Source: Achromobacter sp. B7 (GTDB lineage Bacteria; Pseudomonadota; Gammaproteobacteria; Burkholderiales; Burkholderiaceae_B). Taken from it: DNA of 64,000 nucleotides. Location of the stretch: NCBI RefSeq assembly GCF_003600685.1, contig NZ_CP032084.1, positions 5,952,001-6,016,000 on the forward strand. Direction: 5' to 3'. Position numbers and translations under genes: made by a program. Below are positions 44,752 to 54,198 of the stretch, one piece after another; position 1 is the first letter of the stretch, and each line of letters starts with the position of its first letter. The notes below the pieces were generated by a model, which saw nothing but the letters and a program-made list of their open reading frames with translations, ran no database searches and was not told where the DNA came from.

Positions 44752-45784
44752 ATCGTCCACACCTCATCCGGACGCTACTGCAGGCGCCATCAAGGCGTCT
44801 ATCGTGATTCCGATGAAAAATCCCGGACCGGTGTTCCGGCAGGTGCTCGCGGCGGTGTGCAAGCAGCAGACGTCGTTTGCGTATGACGTGCTGGTTGTGG
44901 ATTCCGGGTCCACAGATGGCAGCGTTGAATTCGTCCAGACGTTCGTGGATCCGCGCGTGCGGTTGATTCAAATCAAGCCCACCGAATTCGGCCACGGCAA
45001 AACGCGCAACTTTGCAGTGGCGAACACCACGGGCGAATACGCCGTCGTCATCACGCACGACGCCCTCCCCGTGGACGAACATTGGCTCCAGGCGATGGTG
45101 CGGACGGCTGATGCCGATTCCCGCATCGCTGGCGTTTTCGGGCGCCATATTGCCTATCCAAACGCTAGTCCCTATACCAAGCGGGACCTGGAAGCACACT
45201 TCGCCAACTTCGCCGTCGAACCGGTGGTGCAACTGACCGACCGCGCCCGCTACGATCAAGATGAATCGTATCGACAACGGCTGCATTTCTTTTCTGACAA
45301 CAACGCACTGCTGCGTCGTTCAGTCTGGCAGACGCACCCTTACCCCGACGTCGACTTTGCCGAGGACCAGATCTGGGCCAAGAATATCGTCGAGGCTGGC
45401 TGGAAAAAGGCCTATAGCGTCGACGGGGCCGTCTACCATTCACACGACTATGCGCTGATCGAAAAGCTGCAACGCAGTTTCGATGAATCCTATGCGCTGT
45501 ATCGCTTGTTTGGATATGTATTATCTCGGAGCTTTACGCATATGCTCAAGACCTGGGTGGCGCATACCATGAACGACCTGCGCTACGCGCGGCGCATCGG
45601 CATGCATCGCACCCACCTGTCGCTGGTTGTGAAAATGCCGATGGATAATCTTGCGCGTGCACTAGGCCATTATCTCGGGTCTCGCGCAGACAAGCTGCCT
45701 CAGAAACTGCGGCATTGGCTATCCCGCGATCGGCGCCTGCTGCTCGGGCTGCCTATGTCCAATTCGGGGGGGCAGCCGTCGTGA
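44738..45784 (+). CDS. Glycosyltransferase family 2 (rhamnosyltransferase-like)
   Basis: A 348-residue GT-A enzyme. KASIVIPMKNPGPVFRQVL, VVDSGSTDGSVE and the HDALPVDEHWLQ segment form the donor-binding core, and FFSDNNALLRRSVWQ and DFAEDQIWAK hold the acceptor-side acidic residues. The start overlaps rfbC by 14 bases and the stop overlaps the next gene's GTG. It probably assembles the rhamnan part of the polymer. Confidence 0.88.
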   Translation: MSIPESSTPHPDATAGAIKASIVIPMKNPGPVFRQVLAAVCKQQTSFAYDVLVVDSGSTDGSVEFVQTFVDPRVRLIQIKPTEFGHGKTRNFAVANTTGEYAVVITHDALPVDEHWLQAMVRTADADSRIAGVFGRHIAYPNASPYTKRDLEAHFANFAVEPVVQLTDRARYDQDESYRQRLHFFSDNNALLRRSVWQTHPYPDVDFAEDQIWAKNIVEAGWKKAYSVDGAVYHSHDYALIEKLQRSFDESYALYRLFGYVLSRSFTHMLKTWVAHTMNDLRYARRIGMHRTHLSLVVKMPMDNLARALGHYLGSRADKLPQKLRHWLSRDRRLLLGLPMSNSGGQPS

Positions 45785-47025
45785 ATCTCGCGCGAATTCC
45801 CAAGCTGCTAAAGGCCGCCAACCGTTATCGCACGCAACATGGTCTAGTCCCAATGTGTCGCCATGCCGTCAAGGCGATGCGTCGTCAAGCCTTGGGGCAG
45901 TCGGACATCCTTCGCCAGTTTTCGTTTGTACTCGAGACTCCCGTCGGCAAACCCTTTGTGAACGGGGATGCCGCGCCTAATACCGTCAACTGGTTCATAC
46001 CGGCGGTAGGGCGGGGCTCTGGTGGTCACCTGAATATTTTCCGTTTCGTGCGCTACCTGGAACAGCTCGGCTTCGAATGCCGGCTCATCATTACAGACGC
46101 GCCCGGGCAGGACCCCGCTGCGGTCGAACGCGACATCGCATCCTGGTTCTTTCCGCTGGCGGCTCGCGTCTACATTGGCTCGGATCATGCTCCCCCTGCG
46201 CATATTTCGCTGGCGACGGCGTGGCACACCGCGTACGACGTCAGGAACTTTCAATCCACGCTTCATAAGTGCTATTTCGTTCAAGACTTCGAGCCGTGGT
46301 TCTTCCCGTCGGGCTCTGCCAGCACCTTCGCCGAGGAAACCTACCGATTCGGCTTTACCGGCATCACCGCCGGTTCATGGCTGGCCGATGTACTGCATCG
46401 CGATTACGGCATGCCCACGCATGCGATTGGGTTTTCGTACGACCGCGATTTGTACAAGCCGCTCCCGCGCAGCGCGCCCGCACAAAAACGTGTGTTTTTT
46501 TATGCGCGGCCCAATACGCCTCGCCGGTCATTTGAGCTGGGGATCTTAGTACTAGCCGAGGTCGTACGGAGAATTCCCAGCACGCACGTCGTGTTGGCAG
46601 GAGCCGACCTCAGTGAATTCAAAATTCCGTTCGCCTACGAAAATCCGGGCATCGTCGACATCGCAGACCTGCCCGAACTCTATTGCCAATGCGATGTCGC
46701 GCTGGTGTTGTCGTTTTCGAATCTTTCATTGCTTCCGCTGGAACTGATGGCATGCGGGGTTCCCGTGGTCAGTAACCGCGCCCCGTATACCGAGTGGTTG
46801 CTCAACGACGGCAACTCGCGGCTTGAGCGCCCCACAGTCCCTGCGCTGTCCGGCGCCATCTGCGACCTGCTCCAGAACCCTCAGGTTGCCGAACGCCAGC
46901 GGGCCGGCGGCTTCCAGACCAGCGCAGCGACAGACTGGGCCGAAGAGGGTCGCCGACTCGGTGCTATTCTGTCGGGTTTGGCCGGAACCGCGCCAGCGCG
47001 GCTCCAAACAAGGATCGACAGTTGA
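45781..47025 (+). CDS. WsaF-like rhamnosyltransferase (GT-B fold, GT4-related)
   Basis: A 414-residue protein starting at GTG 45781 (GTGA overlap with the upstream stop). It has the WsaF-type pattern: VNWFIPAVGRGSGGHLNIFRF in the first domain, CYFVQDFEPWFFPSGS, and a C-terminal domain with FYARPNTPRR and SFSNLSLLPLELMACG. WsaF is a rhamnosyltransferase first characterised in S-layer glycan synthesis. An extension upstream to 45715 would overlap the previous gene and is not used. Confidence 0.82.
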   Translation: MNLARIPKLLKAANRYRTQHGLVPMCRHAVKAMRRQALGQSDILRQFSFVLETPVGKPFVNGDAAPNTVNWFIPAVGRGSGGHLNIFRFVRYLEQLGFECRLIITDAPGQDPAAVERDIASWFFPLAARVYIGSDHAPPAHISLATAWHTAYDVRNFQSTLHKCYFVQDFEPWFFPSGSASTFAEETYRFGFTGITAGSWLADVLHRDYGMPTHAIGFSYDRDLYKPLPRSAPAQKRVFFYARPNTPRRSFELGILVLAEVVRRIPSTHVVLAGADLSEFKIPFAYENPGIVDIADLPELYCQCDVALVLSFSNLSLLPLELMACGVPVVSNRAPYTEWLLNDGNSRLERPTVPALSGAICDLLQNPQVAERQRAGGFQTSAATDWAEEGRRLGAILSGLAGTAPARLQTRIDS

Positions 47026-47984
47026 CCGAACCATTGCCACAACTCTCGCAGATGCGCTGCGCCGTTCTCGGCGCGGGCGGCTTCCTGGGCACCAATCTGT
47101 GCCAGGGGCTGAAACCCCGCGTGGCATCGCTACGCGCCTTTGGCCGGCGCCTGTCGTTTCCCTCGGCCTTGACAGATATTGAGTGGATTCCGGGCGACTT
47201 TTCGCAGCCCACCAGCGTCGCCACGGCAATCTCGGGATGCGACACGGTCTTTCACTTGGTCAACGCCACGACGCCGGCCAGCGCCAACATCGACAAGCTT
47301 GCAGACCTGCAGTCCAACGTCACGCCCACGCTGCGCCTCTTGGAGGCTTGCCGCGAAGCCGGGGTGAAGCGCGTAATCTTCATCTCTTCCGGGGGCACGA
47401 TATACGGTTTGCCGAAGCAGGTGCCGACACCCGAGTCTGCACCGACCGACCCGATCACCGCCTATGGCATTTCCAAGCTGGCAATCGAAAAGTACCTGGG
47501 TCTGTACGAGTACCTTCATGGCCTGCAATATCGTGTGCTGCGCGTCGCCAACCCCTTTGGCCCTTACCAGACGGCTCTGAAGAGCCAGGGCGTCATCGCC
47601 GCGTTCATGCACCAATGCATATCGCACGAACCCATTCATATCTGGGGCGACGGCAGTTCGGTGCGCGACTACGTCTACGTCAATGACGTCGTTGACGCCG
47701 TGCTGGCGGCCGTGCAACACCATGGCCCTTCGCGCGTATTTAATATCGGCGGCGGACAGGGCCGTAGCTTGCTCGACATAGTGGATGTCATCAAGCGCGT
47801 CTCGGGAATCACGCCGGAAATCAAGTTCTCGCCAAGCCGCTCTGTCGATGTTCCACGCAGCATCCTCGACATTACCCTCGCCAGTCAAGAGCTGGGCTGG
47901 ACGCCGAAGACGGCTTTCGACGAAGGCATGCAACGGACCTGGGCATGGGCGATCGCCCAGCATCAAGACGGAACCCTTTACTGA
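47022..47984 (+). CDS. NAD-dependent sugar epimerase/dehydratase (extended SDR)
   Basis: A 320-residue SDR that starts at a TTG at 47022, overlapping the previous stop by four bases. AVLGAGGFLGTNLCQGL is the cofactor motif, SSGGTIYG and YGISKLAIEKY carry the active-site Ser and Tyr-x-x-x-Lys. It resembles UDP-hexose 4-epimerases and 4-reductases. The substrate may be a dTDP- or UDP-sugar of the same polymer; I cannot tell which. Confidence 0.85.
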   Translation: MTEPLPQLSQMRCAVLGAGGFLGTNLCQGLKPRVASLRAFGRRLSFPSALTDIEWIPGDFSQPTSVATAISGCDTVFHLVNATTPASANIDKLADLQSNVTPTLRLLEACREAGVKRVIFISSGGTIYGLPKQVPTPESAPTDPITAYGISKLAIEKYLGLYEYLHGLQYRVLRVANPFGPYQTALKSQGVIAAFMHQCISHEPIHIWGDGSSVRDYVYVNDVVDAVLAAVQHHGPSRVFNIGGGQGRSLLDIVDVIKRVSGITPEIKFSPSRSVDVPRSILDITLASQELGWTPKTAFDEGMQRTWAWAIAQHQDGTLY

Positions 47985-47986
47985 CC

Positions 47987-49072
47987 ATGGCGTTCAGCAA
48001 GTACCTATCCGCGTTGCGGCGCGCCCGCAGTTTGGCTGCTTCCGAGGGCGGCGTTCTGCCGGCGGCTACCAAGGCAGTGCGTCTGTTCCGCAGCAGCGGC
48101 CTGCGGGGTATAAAACAGGCATTGTCGGCACGCGACACCGCTACGGCAGCGGCTGCCGCAGCCGCAGCCGCAGCCGCAGCCGCCAGTCGTGGTAACCGTC
48201 CCAAGGACAATGACGATTTCGCGTTCGAAATTCCGTTCGCGCGGCCTGCTGAGCGGGATGAGCGCCGGGCGTGCGCCATCATCCATGCCTTTTACCCCGA
48301 ACTATGCGGCGAAATGCGCGGTTACCTGGCGAATGTTCCCGGCCGGTTGGATCTGTACATTTCAACTACCTCGGAAGAAAAGCTTCAAGAAATCACGGCG
48401 GCCTTTGCTGGCTACGACAAGGGTTCGGTCGAAGTCCGGGTTTTTGAAAACCGCGGCCGCGATATTGCGCCAAAATTGTACGGGTTCGCCGATGTCTACG
48501 ATCGTTACGATCTGGCCCTGAGCCTGCACACCAAGAAGTCCCCGCACGGCGGCACGCCGCTTGCCGACTGGCGCCACTATCTGTACGAGCACTTGCTGGG
48601 TTCGCCCCAAATCGTGGCTTCCATCTTCGAACTGCTCAAGCACGATCGTGTCGGCATGGTCTTCCCGCAGCACCTGTTCTATCTGCGTCCCATCCTCGGC
48701 TGGGGCGCGAATTTCGCTTCCTGCCGTGCGTTGCTGCGCAAGATGGGCGTGGAGATCCACGAGGGAATCTATCTGGAGTTTCCGACGGGTTCGATGTTCT
48801 GGTGCCGGACCGATGCATTGCGGACCCTACGCGATCTGAATCTCCGCTTCGGGGATTTCGATGATGAAGCGGGACAAATCGACGGCACTCTAGCTCACGC
48901 TGTTGAACGCGCCTTCCTGTATGCCGTGGAAGCCAGTGGCTACCAATGGGCGAAGGTCGCGTTGAGAGACCGGTATCCATTGCCCGACACCTTGATTCCC
49001 GTAAACGCGCCAGCGGACTTGCCACCAGGCCTGAAGAGGGTTCACCGACCTTTGCTGTCGGGCCGCCCATGA
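47987..49072 (+). CDS. RgpF-like (rhamnan synthesis F) protein with poly-alanine tract
   Basis: A 361-residue protein of the RgpF/rhamnan-synthesis-F family. AIIHAFYPELCGEMRGYLANV, STTSEEKLQ and the VRVFENRGRDIAPKL motif are typical, as is LHTKKSPHG. The N-terminal 70 residues contain thirteen consecutive Ala residues (about 54-67), encoded by a GCCGCA hexamer repeat, and look like a linker. RgpF relatives are involved in assembling rhamnose-rich polymers. The ATG at 47987 lies two bases after the previous stop. Confidence 0.83.
   Translation: MAFSKYLSALRRARSLAASEGGVLPAATKAVRLFRSSGLRGIKQALSARDTATAAAAAAAAAAAAASRGNRPKDNDDFAFEIPFARPAERDERRACAIIHAFYPELCGEMRGYLANVPGRLDLYISTTSEEKLQEITAAFAGYDKGSVEVRVFENRGRDIAPKLYGFADVYDRYDLALSLHTKKSPHGGTPLADWRHYLYEHLLGSPQIVASIFELLKHDRVGMVFPQHLFYLRPILGWGANFASCRALLRKMGVEIHEGIYLEFPTGSMFWCRTDALRTLRDLNLRFGDFDDEAGQIDGTLAHAVERAFLYAVEASGYQWAKVALRDRYPLPDTLIPVNAPADLPPGLKRVHRPLLSGRP
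48155..48178 (+). repeat. Hexanucleotide repeat (GCCGCA)x4 encoding poly-Ala
   Basis: Four perfect copies of GCCGCA with degenerate flanks lie inside the RgpF-like gene. Expansion or loss of a unit changes the Ala run by two residues and keeps the frame, so any variation would alter linker length and not switch the gene off. Confidence 0.82.
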
Positions 49073-49157
49073 CAGTCTTGCCGCGCTGCCCGCCCTCGAT
49101 GTTTGCCCGGTTCCCCTATCGACCCGTTAACGCGTCTATTAAGTCTTTAACCGCAAA

Positions 49158-49949
49158 ATGTTCATAGCCAACGCCCTCACAGACATCGCCACGGCACTGA
49201 AGCGTTACTCTCTTGTCGGCACCCTTGGCTGGCAGGATGTGCGCCAACGCTACCGGCGTTCGTCGCTCGGCCCCTTCTGGCTGACGATCAGCATGGGGGT
49301 CATGATCGGCACGATCGGTATCGTATTCGGTCAGATCTTCAAGTCGCCCACCGAAGAGTTTCTGCCATTTTTGGCCATCGGGCTAATCCTGTGGGGATTC
49401 ATCTCGACGGTCATCACCGAGGGCTGCACAAGCTTCATCGCCGCCGATGCCGTGATCAAGCAGTTACCCATTCCTCTTACCGTGCACGTGTTTCGCCAGC
49501 TGTGGCGCAACATGATCATTTTGGCGCACAACATCGTGATCTTCCCGCTGGTATTGATCGCGGTCGGCAAGCCCGTTACGTGGGACGCCTTCCTCGCCAT
49601 TCCGGGATTCATACTGCTGCTTTTGAACCTAACGTGGATATCCCTGCTACTTGGCGTGCTCTGTGCCCGCTATCGTGATATTCCGCAGATCATTTCCAGT
49701 CTGATGCAGGTAATTTTCTACCTGACACCGATCATGTGGTTGCCCAGCCTGTTGCCCCAACGAGCCGGCACCTACATGCTGACATTGAATCCGTTCTATC
49801 ACCTGCTGGAAATAGTTCGCGACCCCCTGCTCGGTCACGCACCTGATGCTCAAAACTGGCTGGCGTCGCTGGCGCTCGCAGTAATCGGCTGGCTGGTCAC
49901 GCTGATGCTCTACGGCCGTTATCGCCGCCGCATCGCCTACTGGCTTTAA
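49158..49949 (+). CDS. wzm: Polysaccharide ABC transporter permease (Wzm)
   Basis: A 263-residue ABC-2 type permease with six hydrophobic segments. LGWQDVRQRYRRSSLGPFWLTISMGVMIG is the conserved amphipathic start, and LLGVLCARYRDIPQIISSLMQVIFYLTPIMW is the hallmark of O-antigen/capsule exporters. It forms a pair with Wzt to export the lipid-linked polymer. An 85-base gap separates it from the RgpF-like gene. Confidence 0.93.
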   Translation: MFIANALTDIATALKRYSLVGTLGWQDVRQRYRRSSLGPFWLTISMGVMIGTIGIVFGQIFKSPTEEFLPFLAIGLILWGFISTVITEGCTSFIAADAVIKQLPIPLTVHVFRQLWRNMIILAHNIVIFPLVLIAVGKPVTWDAFLAIPGFILLLLNLTWISLLLGVLCARYRDIPQIISSLMQVIFYLTPIMWLPSLLPQRAGTYMLTLNPFYHLLEIVRDPLLGHAPDAQNWLASLALAVIGWLVTLMLYGRYRRRIAYWL

Positions 49950-49974
49950 GCTCTTTTTACAGATTCTGGCTACC

Positions 49975-50718
49975 ATGGCAACTATCAATTTCGACCAGGT
50001 ATGTGTCGACTTTCCTATCTACAACGCCAGTGCAAGATCGTTGAAGAAGCGCCTTTTCCAGGTCGCGACCGGCGGTCAGATCAGCGCAGACCAATCGGGT
50101 CGCGTGGTCATCCGAGCTTTGGAGAATCTGAGCTTCAATCTGAACCACGGTGACCGTGTCGGCCTGCTAGGCCACAACGGCGCGGGCAAGAGCACGTTGC
50201 TGCGTGTGCTCAGCGGCGTGTATGCTCCTTCCAGCGGCACGGCGAAGATTGACGGTGAAATTGGTTCGCTGATCGACATCGGTTTTGGTATCGATGCCGA
50301 ATCCACTGGCCGCGAGAATATTTTCCTGCGCGGTGCGCTGCTCGGCCTGGATCGCGCGTCGATCAAGGAGAGGGTCGAAGAGATCATCGAGTTTTCCGAA
50401 CTCGGCGACTTTATAGACATGCCCATCCGCACCTATTCCGCGGGTATGCACTTGCGGCTGGCATTTTCTGTGTCTACGGTCATCCGTCCAGAAATCCTGT
50501 TGATGGATGAATGGCTGTCGGTCGGCGATGAAGGTTTCAAGGCCCGGGCTGAGCAACGCCTAAATGAACTCGTTGCTTCTACCAGCATTTTGGTCATCGC
50601 AAGCCATTCCAAGGATCTGATCTGCCACACGTGCAATCGCGTGCTATGGCTTGAGCACGGACGCATCAAGATGGACGGCTCGCCGCACGAAGTCACCCAG
50701 GCCTATTTCGGCTATTGA
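49975..50718 (+). CDS. wzt: Polysaccharide ABC transporter ATP-binding protein (Wzt, short form)
   Basis: A 247-residue ATPase. It begins ATINFDQVCVDFPIYNASARSLKK, followed by Walker A GHNGAGKS, the YSAGMHLRLAFS signature region, and Walker B EILLMDEW. It lacks the C-terminal carbohydrate-binding domain found in some Wzt proteins, so chain-end recognition by that domain is not expected here. With wzm it fixes the export route as ABC-dependent. Confidence 0.92.
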   Translation: MATINFDQVCVDFPIYNASARSLKKRLFQVATGGQISADQSGRVVIRALENLSFNLNHGDRVGLLGHNGAGKSTLLRVLSGVYAPSSGTAKIDGEIGSLIDIGFGIDAESTGRENIFLRGALLGLDRASIKERVEEIIEFSELGDFIDMPIRTYSAGMHLRLAFSVSTVIRPEILLMDEWLSVGDEGFKARAEQRLNELVASTSILVIASHSKDLICHTCNRVLWLEHGRIKMDGSPHEVTQAYFGY

Positions 50719-50765
50719 TCCGTTCAACAAGGACCCACGCGCCTCGGCGCTCAAGCATCGTCTAG

Positions 50766-52601
50766 ATGAACATGCCATTAACGCGAAAACTAAAGAGGAT
50801 TGCCCGCGGCTTTGTGAATAAGCTGACGGACAAGCCGAAGGGCCCGACCATTGCCGATTTTTTCGATACCGATTGGTATCGCACCCAGGCGCCGAAGCTC
50901 GACACGGTGGAGGATGCGCTCGCGCATTATCTGGCCAACGGCGTCGCACAGAATTTGAACCCCCATCCGCTCTTCAACACCAACTGGTATCTGCGGCAAT
51001 ACCCTGACGTTGCGAATGCGGGCCTGAACCCGCTGTTACACTATGTCGAGTCGGGTGCAAAAGAAGGCCGCAGCCCTAGCGCGTATTTCGATGCGACGTG
51101 GTACACAAGCAAGTATCCGGCAGCGAATTTCACGCAAGGCGGAGCACTCGCACACTTTCTGCAAACCGGCGCCCGCACAAACTGCAATCCCAACCCATAC
51201 TTTGATACGGAGTGGTATCAAGCCAGATATCCGGAAGTACAGAGCTATGCCCGTGATCCTCTGAGCCATTTCGTCTTGGTGGGCGAACGCGCAGGATATC
51301 AGCCTGGGCCGTCCTTTGACCCGAGTTGGTACGTTATGTGCAACCCGGACGTGGCGCAATGGTCGGGAACAGCATTCGAGCATTATTTGACGACGGGTGC
51401 GCGCGAGAATCGCACGGCGGTGCGTGGCCCGTATGATTTTCAATCTGCAGTCGCGCTTGCCAAGGGCTTGGCCGCGCCGATCGTGTCGACGGATTGCATT
51501 CGCGCCACGCTGGAGCTGCCTGTCGGCAGTATCCGGGACATGATCGACAAACCCGATGGCGCGGAACTGGTCTACCTCGCACCGGAACGCAGTGCAGAAG
51601 GCATCACTGAGAAGCTGGCGCCTTATCCTGGCTTGCCCTATGTCGCGTTGCTGCATGACGCTTTGGCGCTAGGCGGTACCCGGTATCTCGTGGCCGGAGA
51701 AAAAATCCGCCATGACGAGGCAGCAGCGTTCCAAAATGTGAAGGACGCAGCACTCAAGTATCACCGCGCCGCTCAGACTTCAGGCGGTAATCTGATGTTG
51801 AATTTCCAGTTGAAACCCGCCAACTGGGTCGACACGGGGATCGATGTCATGCACGAGTATTCCAACAATTATTTTCACTTTGTGGCGGAGACACTGCCCA
51901 GAATGATCCTGGCAGAAGAAGCAGAGCTGCCAGCGGATGTGCCGTATATTGTGGAACGCGACCTGCACGAGAATATGGCGAAGCTGCTGAGTATGGCCAA
52001 CACGTCGGGTCGACCGATTCTTCCCGTCGAGTCCGACACCATGTATCGGGTTGGCGCGTTATATATTCCGTCGGATGTGACGTCCGTGGTGGACTCCTAC
52101 GAGGCGGGTGAATCCGGCCGTTGGTCGTGCCTGGACGTTCCCCGCATCCGAACCGCCGTCGCACGTTGCAAGGCATTTGTCCCTTCGACGAGGGCCGTGC
52201 TGCGCAAGCGTAAGATTTATGCGGGACGCAGCGGCGGTATACGCCAGTTGACGAACCAGCAGGAATTGGAAGCGGCACTCGCGGCGCGCGGTTTCGAGAT
52301 CATGCGCACCGACGGCTTGGACGTTCAGACTCAGATTACGATTTTCCGGGAGGCGGAAGTCATAATCGCCCCGACAGGTGCACAATTAACCAATTTAGTC
52401 TGGGTCGAGCCCGGCACGCAGGTCATTGTGCTGGCATCCGACCACCCCAGTCACCAGCTCTATTTATGGGAACTGCTGGGCAGGGTTTCAAAAGCCGACG
52501 TGACCTGCGTTATCGGCCCCCGAGCTTATGTCCGCAACGACAAGTACAGCGTGCATGACGATTATTCGATCAACGTCCAGCACGTTCTCGATCTAATCTA
52601 G
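50766..52601 (+). CDS. GT61-family glycosyltransferase with N-terminal repeat region
   Basis: A 611-residue protein. The first 230 residues contain about five repeats of roughly 45-50 residues with the pattern FDTDWY...P....ALAHYL..GA..NRNP (seen at FFDTDWYRTQ, LFNTNWYLRQYPDV, YFDATWYTSKYP, YFDTEWYQARYPEV and SFDPSWYVMCNPDV). The C-terminal 350 residues are a GT61 (DUF563) domain, with YSNNYFHFVAETLPR and IAPTGAQLTNLVWVEPGTQVI. The repeats recur in bacterial surface-glycan enzymes and may bind the polymer. Which sugar is transferred is unknown. Confidence 0.82.
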   Translation: MNMPLTRKLKRIARGFVNKLTDKPKGPTIADFFDTDWYRTQAPKLDTVEDALAHYLANGVAQNLNPHPLFNTNWYLRQYPDVANAGLNPLLHYVESGAKEGRSPSAYFDATWYTSKYPAANFTQGGALAHFLQTGARTNCNPNPYFDTEWYQARYPEVQSYARDPLSHFVLVGERAGYQPGPSFDPSWYVMCNPDVAQWSGTAFEHYLTTGARENRTAVRGPYDFQSAVALAKGLAAPIVSTDCIRATLELPVGSIRDMIDKPDGAELVYLAPERSAEGITEKLAPYPGLPYVALLHDALALGGTRYLVAGEKIRHDEAAAFQNVKDAALKYHRAAQTSGGNLMLNFQLKPANWVDTGIDVMHEYSNNYFHFVAETLPRMILAEEAELPADVPYIVERDLHENMAKLLSMANTSGRPILPVESDTMYRVGALYIPSDVTSVVDSYEAGESGRWSCLDVPRIRTAVARCKAFVPSTRAVLRKRKIYAGRSGGIRQLTNQQELEAALAARGFEIMRTDGLDVQTQITIFREAEVIIAPTGAQLTNLVWVEPGTQVIVLASDHPSHQLYLWELLGRVSKADVTCVIGPRAYVRNDKYSVHDDYSINVQHVLDLI

Positions 52602-52651
52602 GCCTTAGCGTAGCAACACAAAACTGATGCTATAGAAACAAGAGACACGAC

Positions 52652-53092
52652 ATGATTTATAAACCCTCGCAGTCGCTTGATGACGCAATCCAGCTCATCG
52701 ATCTTACGAAGATATCGGATCCTCGGGGCAACCTCACGTTCGTCGAGGCGAACAAACACGTTCCGTTCGATATTCAGCGCGTCTACTACCTCTACGACGT
52801 TCCCAGCGGCGAAATGCGAGCCGGGCATGCGCACCACAACCTTCAACAGCTGATCATCGGCATCTCGGGCAGTTTCGACCTGCTTCTGGATAATGGCTAC
52901 GAAAAACGAACCATCACATGCAATCGCCCTTTTCAGGGTGTACTGATGAAATCGCTGGTCTGGCGCGAATTGAATAACTTCTCCTCTGGTGCGGTTTGCC
53001 TGGTGCTGGCATCGATGCATTACCAAGAATCCGACTATATTCGCAGTTATGCGGACTTCCTGAAAGTTGTCGCCGAGAAAAATCCATCATGA
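52652..53092 (+). CDS. dTDP-4-keto-6-deoxyhexose 3,4-ketoisomerase (FdtA/QdtA/WxcM-like)
   Basis: A 146-residue cupin. The [14 protein letters not shown] motif (His59, His61, His62) is the active-site pattern of FdtA and QdtA, which turn dTDP-4-keto-6-deoxyglucose into the 3-keto sugar. The product configuration (galacto for FdtA, gluco for QdtA) cannot be read by eye. It uses the RmlB product, which links this part of the locus to rfbB. The next gene overlaps by four bases. Confidence 0.9.
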   Translation: MIYKPSQSLDDAIQLIDLTKISDPRGNLTFVEANKHVPFDIQRVYYLYDVPSGEMRAGHAHHNLQQLIIGISGSFDLLLDNGYEKRTITCNRPFQGVLMKSLVWRELNNFSSGAVCLVLASMHYQESDYIRSYADFLKVVAEKNPS

Positions 53093-54189
53093 TCTCTTTT
53101 TTTGATATCAACGCCGGCCACGCGGAACTGGGCACAGGCCTGCATGACGCCTTCAAGCGTGTACTGGAAAGCGGCAGCATCATTATGGGCGCCGAGCTCA
53201 AGGCTTTCGAGGAAGAGTTCGCCGCCTATTGCGGCGTGAAGCACTGCATCGGCGTGGGCAACGGACTGGATGCGCTGGCGCTGGCGCTGCGCGCGCGCGG
53301 CATTGGGCCCGGCGACGAAGTCCTGGTACCGTCGCAGACATTTATCGCCAGTTGGCTCGCGGTGTCCATGACCGGCGCCAGCCCCGTCCCGGTTGAGATC
53401 GACATCAACACCTACGGCATCGACGCCTCGCTGTTGCGCAGCCACGTGACGCCTCGTACCAAGGCCATCATGCCAGTGCACTTGTACGGCTCGCCGGCCG
53501 ACATGGATGACATCAACGCAGTGGCCAAAGAGTTCGACCTCTTCGTCCTGGAAGATGCCGCGCAAGCGCATGGCGCCTACTACAAGGGCAAGCGCGCGGG
53601 CTCCCTCGGGCATGCAGCAGGTTTCAGCTTCTACCCCAGCAAAAACCTGGGGGCGTTGGGCGACGGCGGTGCGATTGTCACCAACGACGATGCGCTGGCC
53701 GACGACATGCGCCGCTTGCGCAATTACGGCTCGACCAAGAAGTACGTACACGAAGTTGCGGGCGTGAATTCCCGCCTGGACGAACTGCAGGCGGCAATCC
53801 TGCGCCTGAAGCTTCCAGTGCTGGATCACGGCAACGAACGCCGCCGCGCGATTGCGGACCGCTACACCGCCGGCCTGCAAGGAATTGCCGATCTGCAAAC
53901 GCCCAAATCGGTCGACGGCGCAACTTCGGTCTATCACCTGTATGTGATCCGCACCAGCAAGCGCAACGAGCTGGCCGCCTATCTAAATCAACAGGGCGTC
54001 ACCTGCCTCATCCACTATCCGATCGCTCCGCATCAGCAAGGCGCCTACGCCGATTTGAAGATTCCGGCCGACAGTTTGCCATTGGCCAACCAAGCGGCAG
54101 CCCAAACTCTGTCGTTGCCCATCTGGCCGCAGATGCCCTTCGCTGAAGTGGATGAAGTCATCGTGCTCATCAAGAAGTTCATGGGCTGA
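53089..54189 (+). CDS. PLP-dependent sugar 3-aminotransferase (DegT/DnrJ/EryC1; FdtB/QdtB-like)
   Basis: A 366-residue aminotransferase. The PLP Lys185 is in [17 protein letters not shown], with [14 protein letters not shown] and [17 protein letters not shown] upstream. The start at 53089 gives an ATGA overlap with the ketoisomerase; an open frame extends upstream but is not used. Together the two would make dTDP-3-amino-3,6-dideoxyhexose (Fuc3N or Qui3N). An acyl- or formyltransferase is needed next; the only candidate in the window is at 57815-58546. Confidence 0.93.
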   Translation: MISFFDINAGHAELGTGLHDAFKRVLESGSIIMGAELKAFEEEFAAYCGVKHCIGVGNGLDALALALRARGIGPGDEVLVPSQTFIASWLAVSMTGASPVPVEIDINTYGIDASLLRSHVTPRTKAIMPVHLYGSPADMDDINAVAKEFDLFVLEDAAQAHGAYYKGKRAGSLGHAAGFSFYPSKNLGALGDGGAIVTNDDALADDMRRLRNYGSTKKYVHEVAGVNSRLDELQAAILRLKLPVLDHGNERRRAIADRYTAGLQGIADLQTPKSVDGATSVYHLYVIRTSKRNELAAYLNQQGVTCLIHYPIAPHQQGAYADLKIPADSLPLANQAAAQTLSLPIWPQMPFAEVDEVIVLIKKFMG

Positions 54190-54198
54190 ACGGCATTC

